From Streptomyces genisteinicus (GTDB lineage: Bacteria > Actinomycetota > Actinomycetes > Streptomycetales > Streptomycetaceae), in contig NZ_CP060825.1 of NCBI RefSeq assembly GCF_014489615.1, forward strand, positions 916,001 through 980,000: 64,000 bases of DNA, written 5' to 3'. The notes under the pieces are model-generated. The model did no database searches, was not told the DNA's origin, and worked only from the letters and a program-made list of their open reading frames with translations. The stretch's first letter is position 1, and every line of letters starts with the position of its first letter. The position numbers and the translations under genes were made by a program. Below, in pieces: positions 62,515-64,000 of this stretch.

Positions 62515-64000
<1,486 letters not shown>

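Overview
The window is a 64 kb piece of the chromosome of a Streptomyces or a very close relative. The evidence is the very high GC content with GC-rich third codon positions, frequent GTG starts, AGGAGG-type ribosome binding sites, TANNNT -10 boxes a few bases before start codons (leaderless mRNAs), many Tat/lipoprotein signals, and a gene order that, from memory, follows the S. coelicolor SCO13xx core region (divergent tuf3, uppP, ung, two fabG-like SDRs, gcvP, dinB, two merR genes, DUF151, FHA protein, DUF881/sbp/DUF881, mannose-1-phosphate guanylyltransferase, CDP-alcohol phosphatidyltransferase, then an rRNA operon). I see no prophage, insertion sequence, CRISPR array or tRNA.

Layout. 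1-9.4 kb: a truncated membrane-anchored protein, a spermidine synthase-like protein with a repeat-encoded charged linker, a divergent EF-Tu (tuf3 type), a TVP38 membrane protein, uppP, a small protein, an RlmG/RsmC-like methyltransferase, lnt, and a Gfo/Idh/MocA oxidoreductase whose 3' end overlaps lnt. 9.5-19 kb: a flavin monooxygenase divergent from a TetR regulator with two identical palindromes between them, a DinB-fold protein, a lipoprotein, a 30-bp tandem repeat, ung, an oligopeptide-type binding protein, an SDR pair, and a HipA-like kinase translationally coupled to a DUF3037 protein.

19-33 kb is the accessory-looking part: a carbohydrate catabolic locus around a GntR/LacI-type repressor. 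Leftward: a sugar-phosphate isomerase-like/oxidoreductase pair and a CUT1 ABC transporter without ATPase. Rightward: an epimerase-like SDR, a DHDPS-like aldolase, a secreted PL14-like polysaccharide lyase, a cytoplasmic GH20-like hexosaminidase and a GNAT_C-type acyltransferase. I infer secreted depolymerisation of an anionic, amino-sugar-containing polymer, uptake of fragments and cytoplasmic breakdown. The combination is unusual and is the best candidate for an undescribed pathway.

33-48 kb: Rieske protein, LysR/EamA pair, MocR/PNPOx pair, second EamA exporter, solitary Clp_N protein, PadR/PhzF, CPBP protease, VWA protein, GCS2-like ligase and small conserved actinobacterial proteins. 48-62 kb: gcvP behind a tandem glycine riboswitch, PRC-barrel protein, dinB, and the FtsR/GarA/sbp block through pgsA. 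62.3-64 kb: 5S rRNA and the 3' half of 23S rRNA, leftward, with a strong terminator.

Start codons were chosen from ribosome binding sites, translational coupling or -10 boxes where visible. No searches were run. Family names come from motifs read by eye, and gene-order comparisons with other genomes are from memory.
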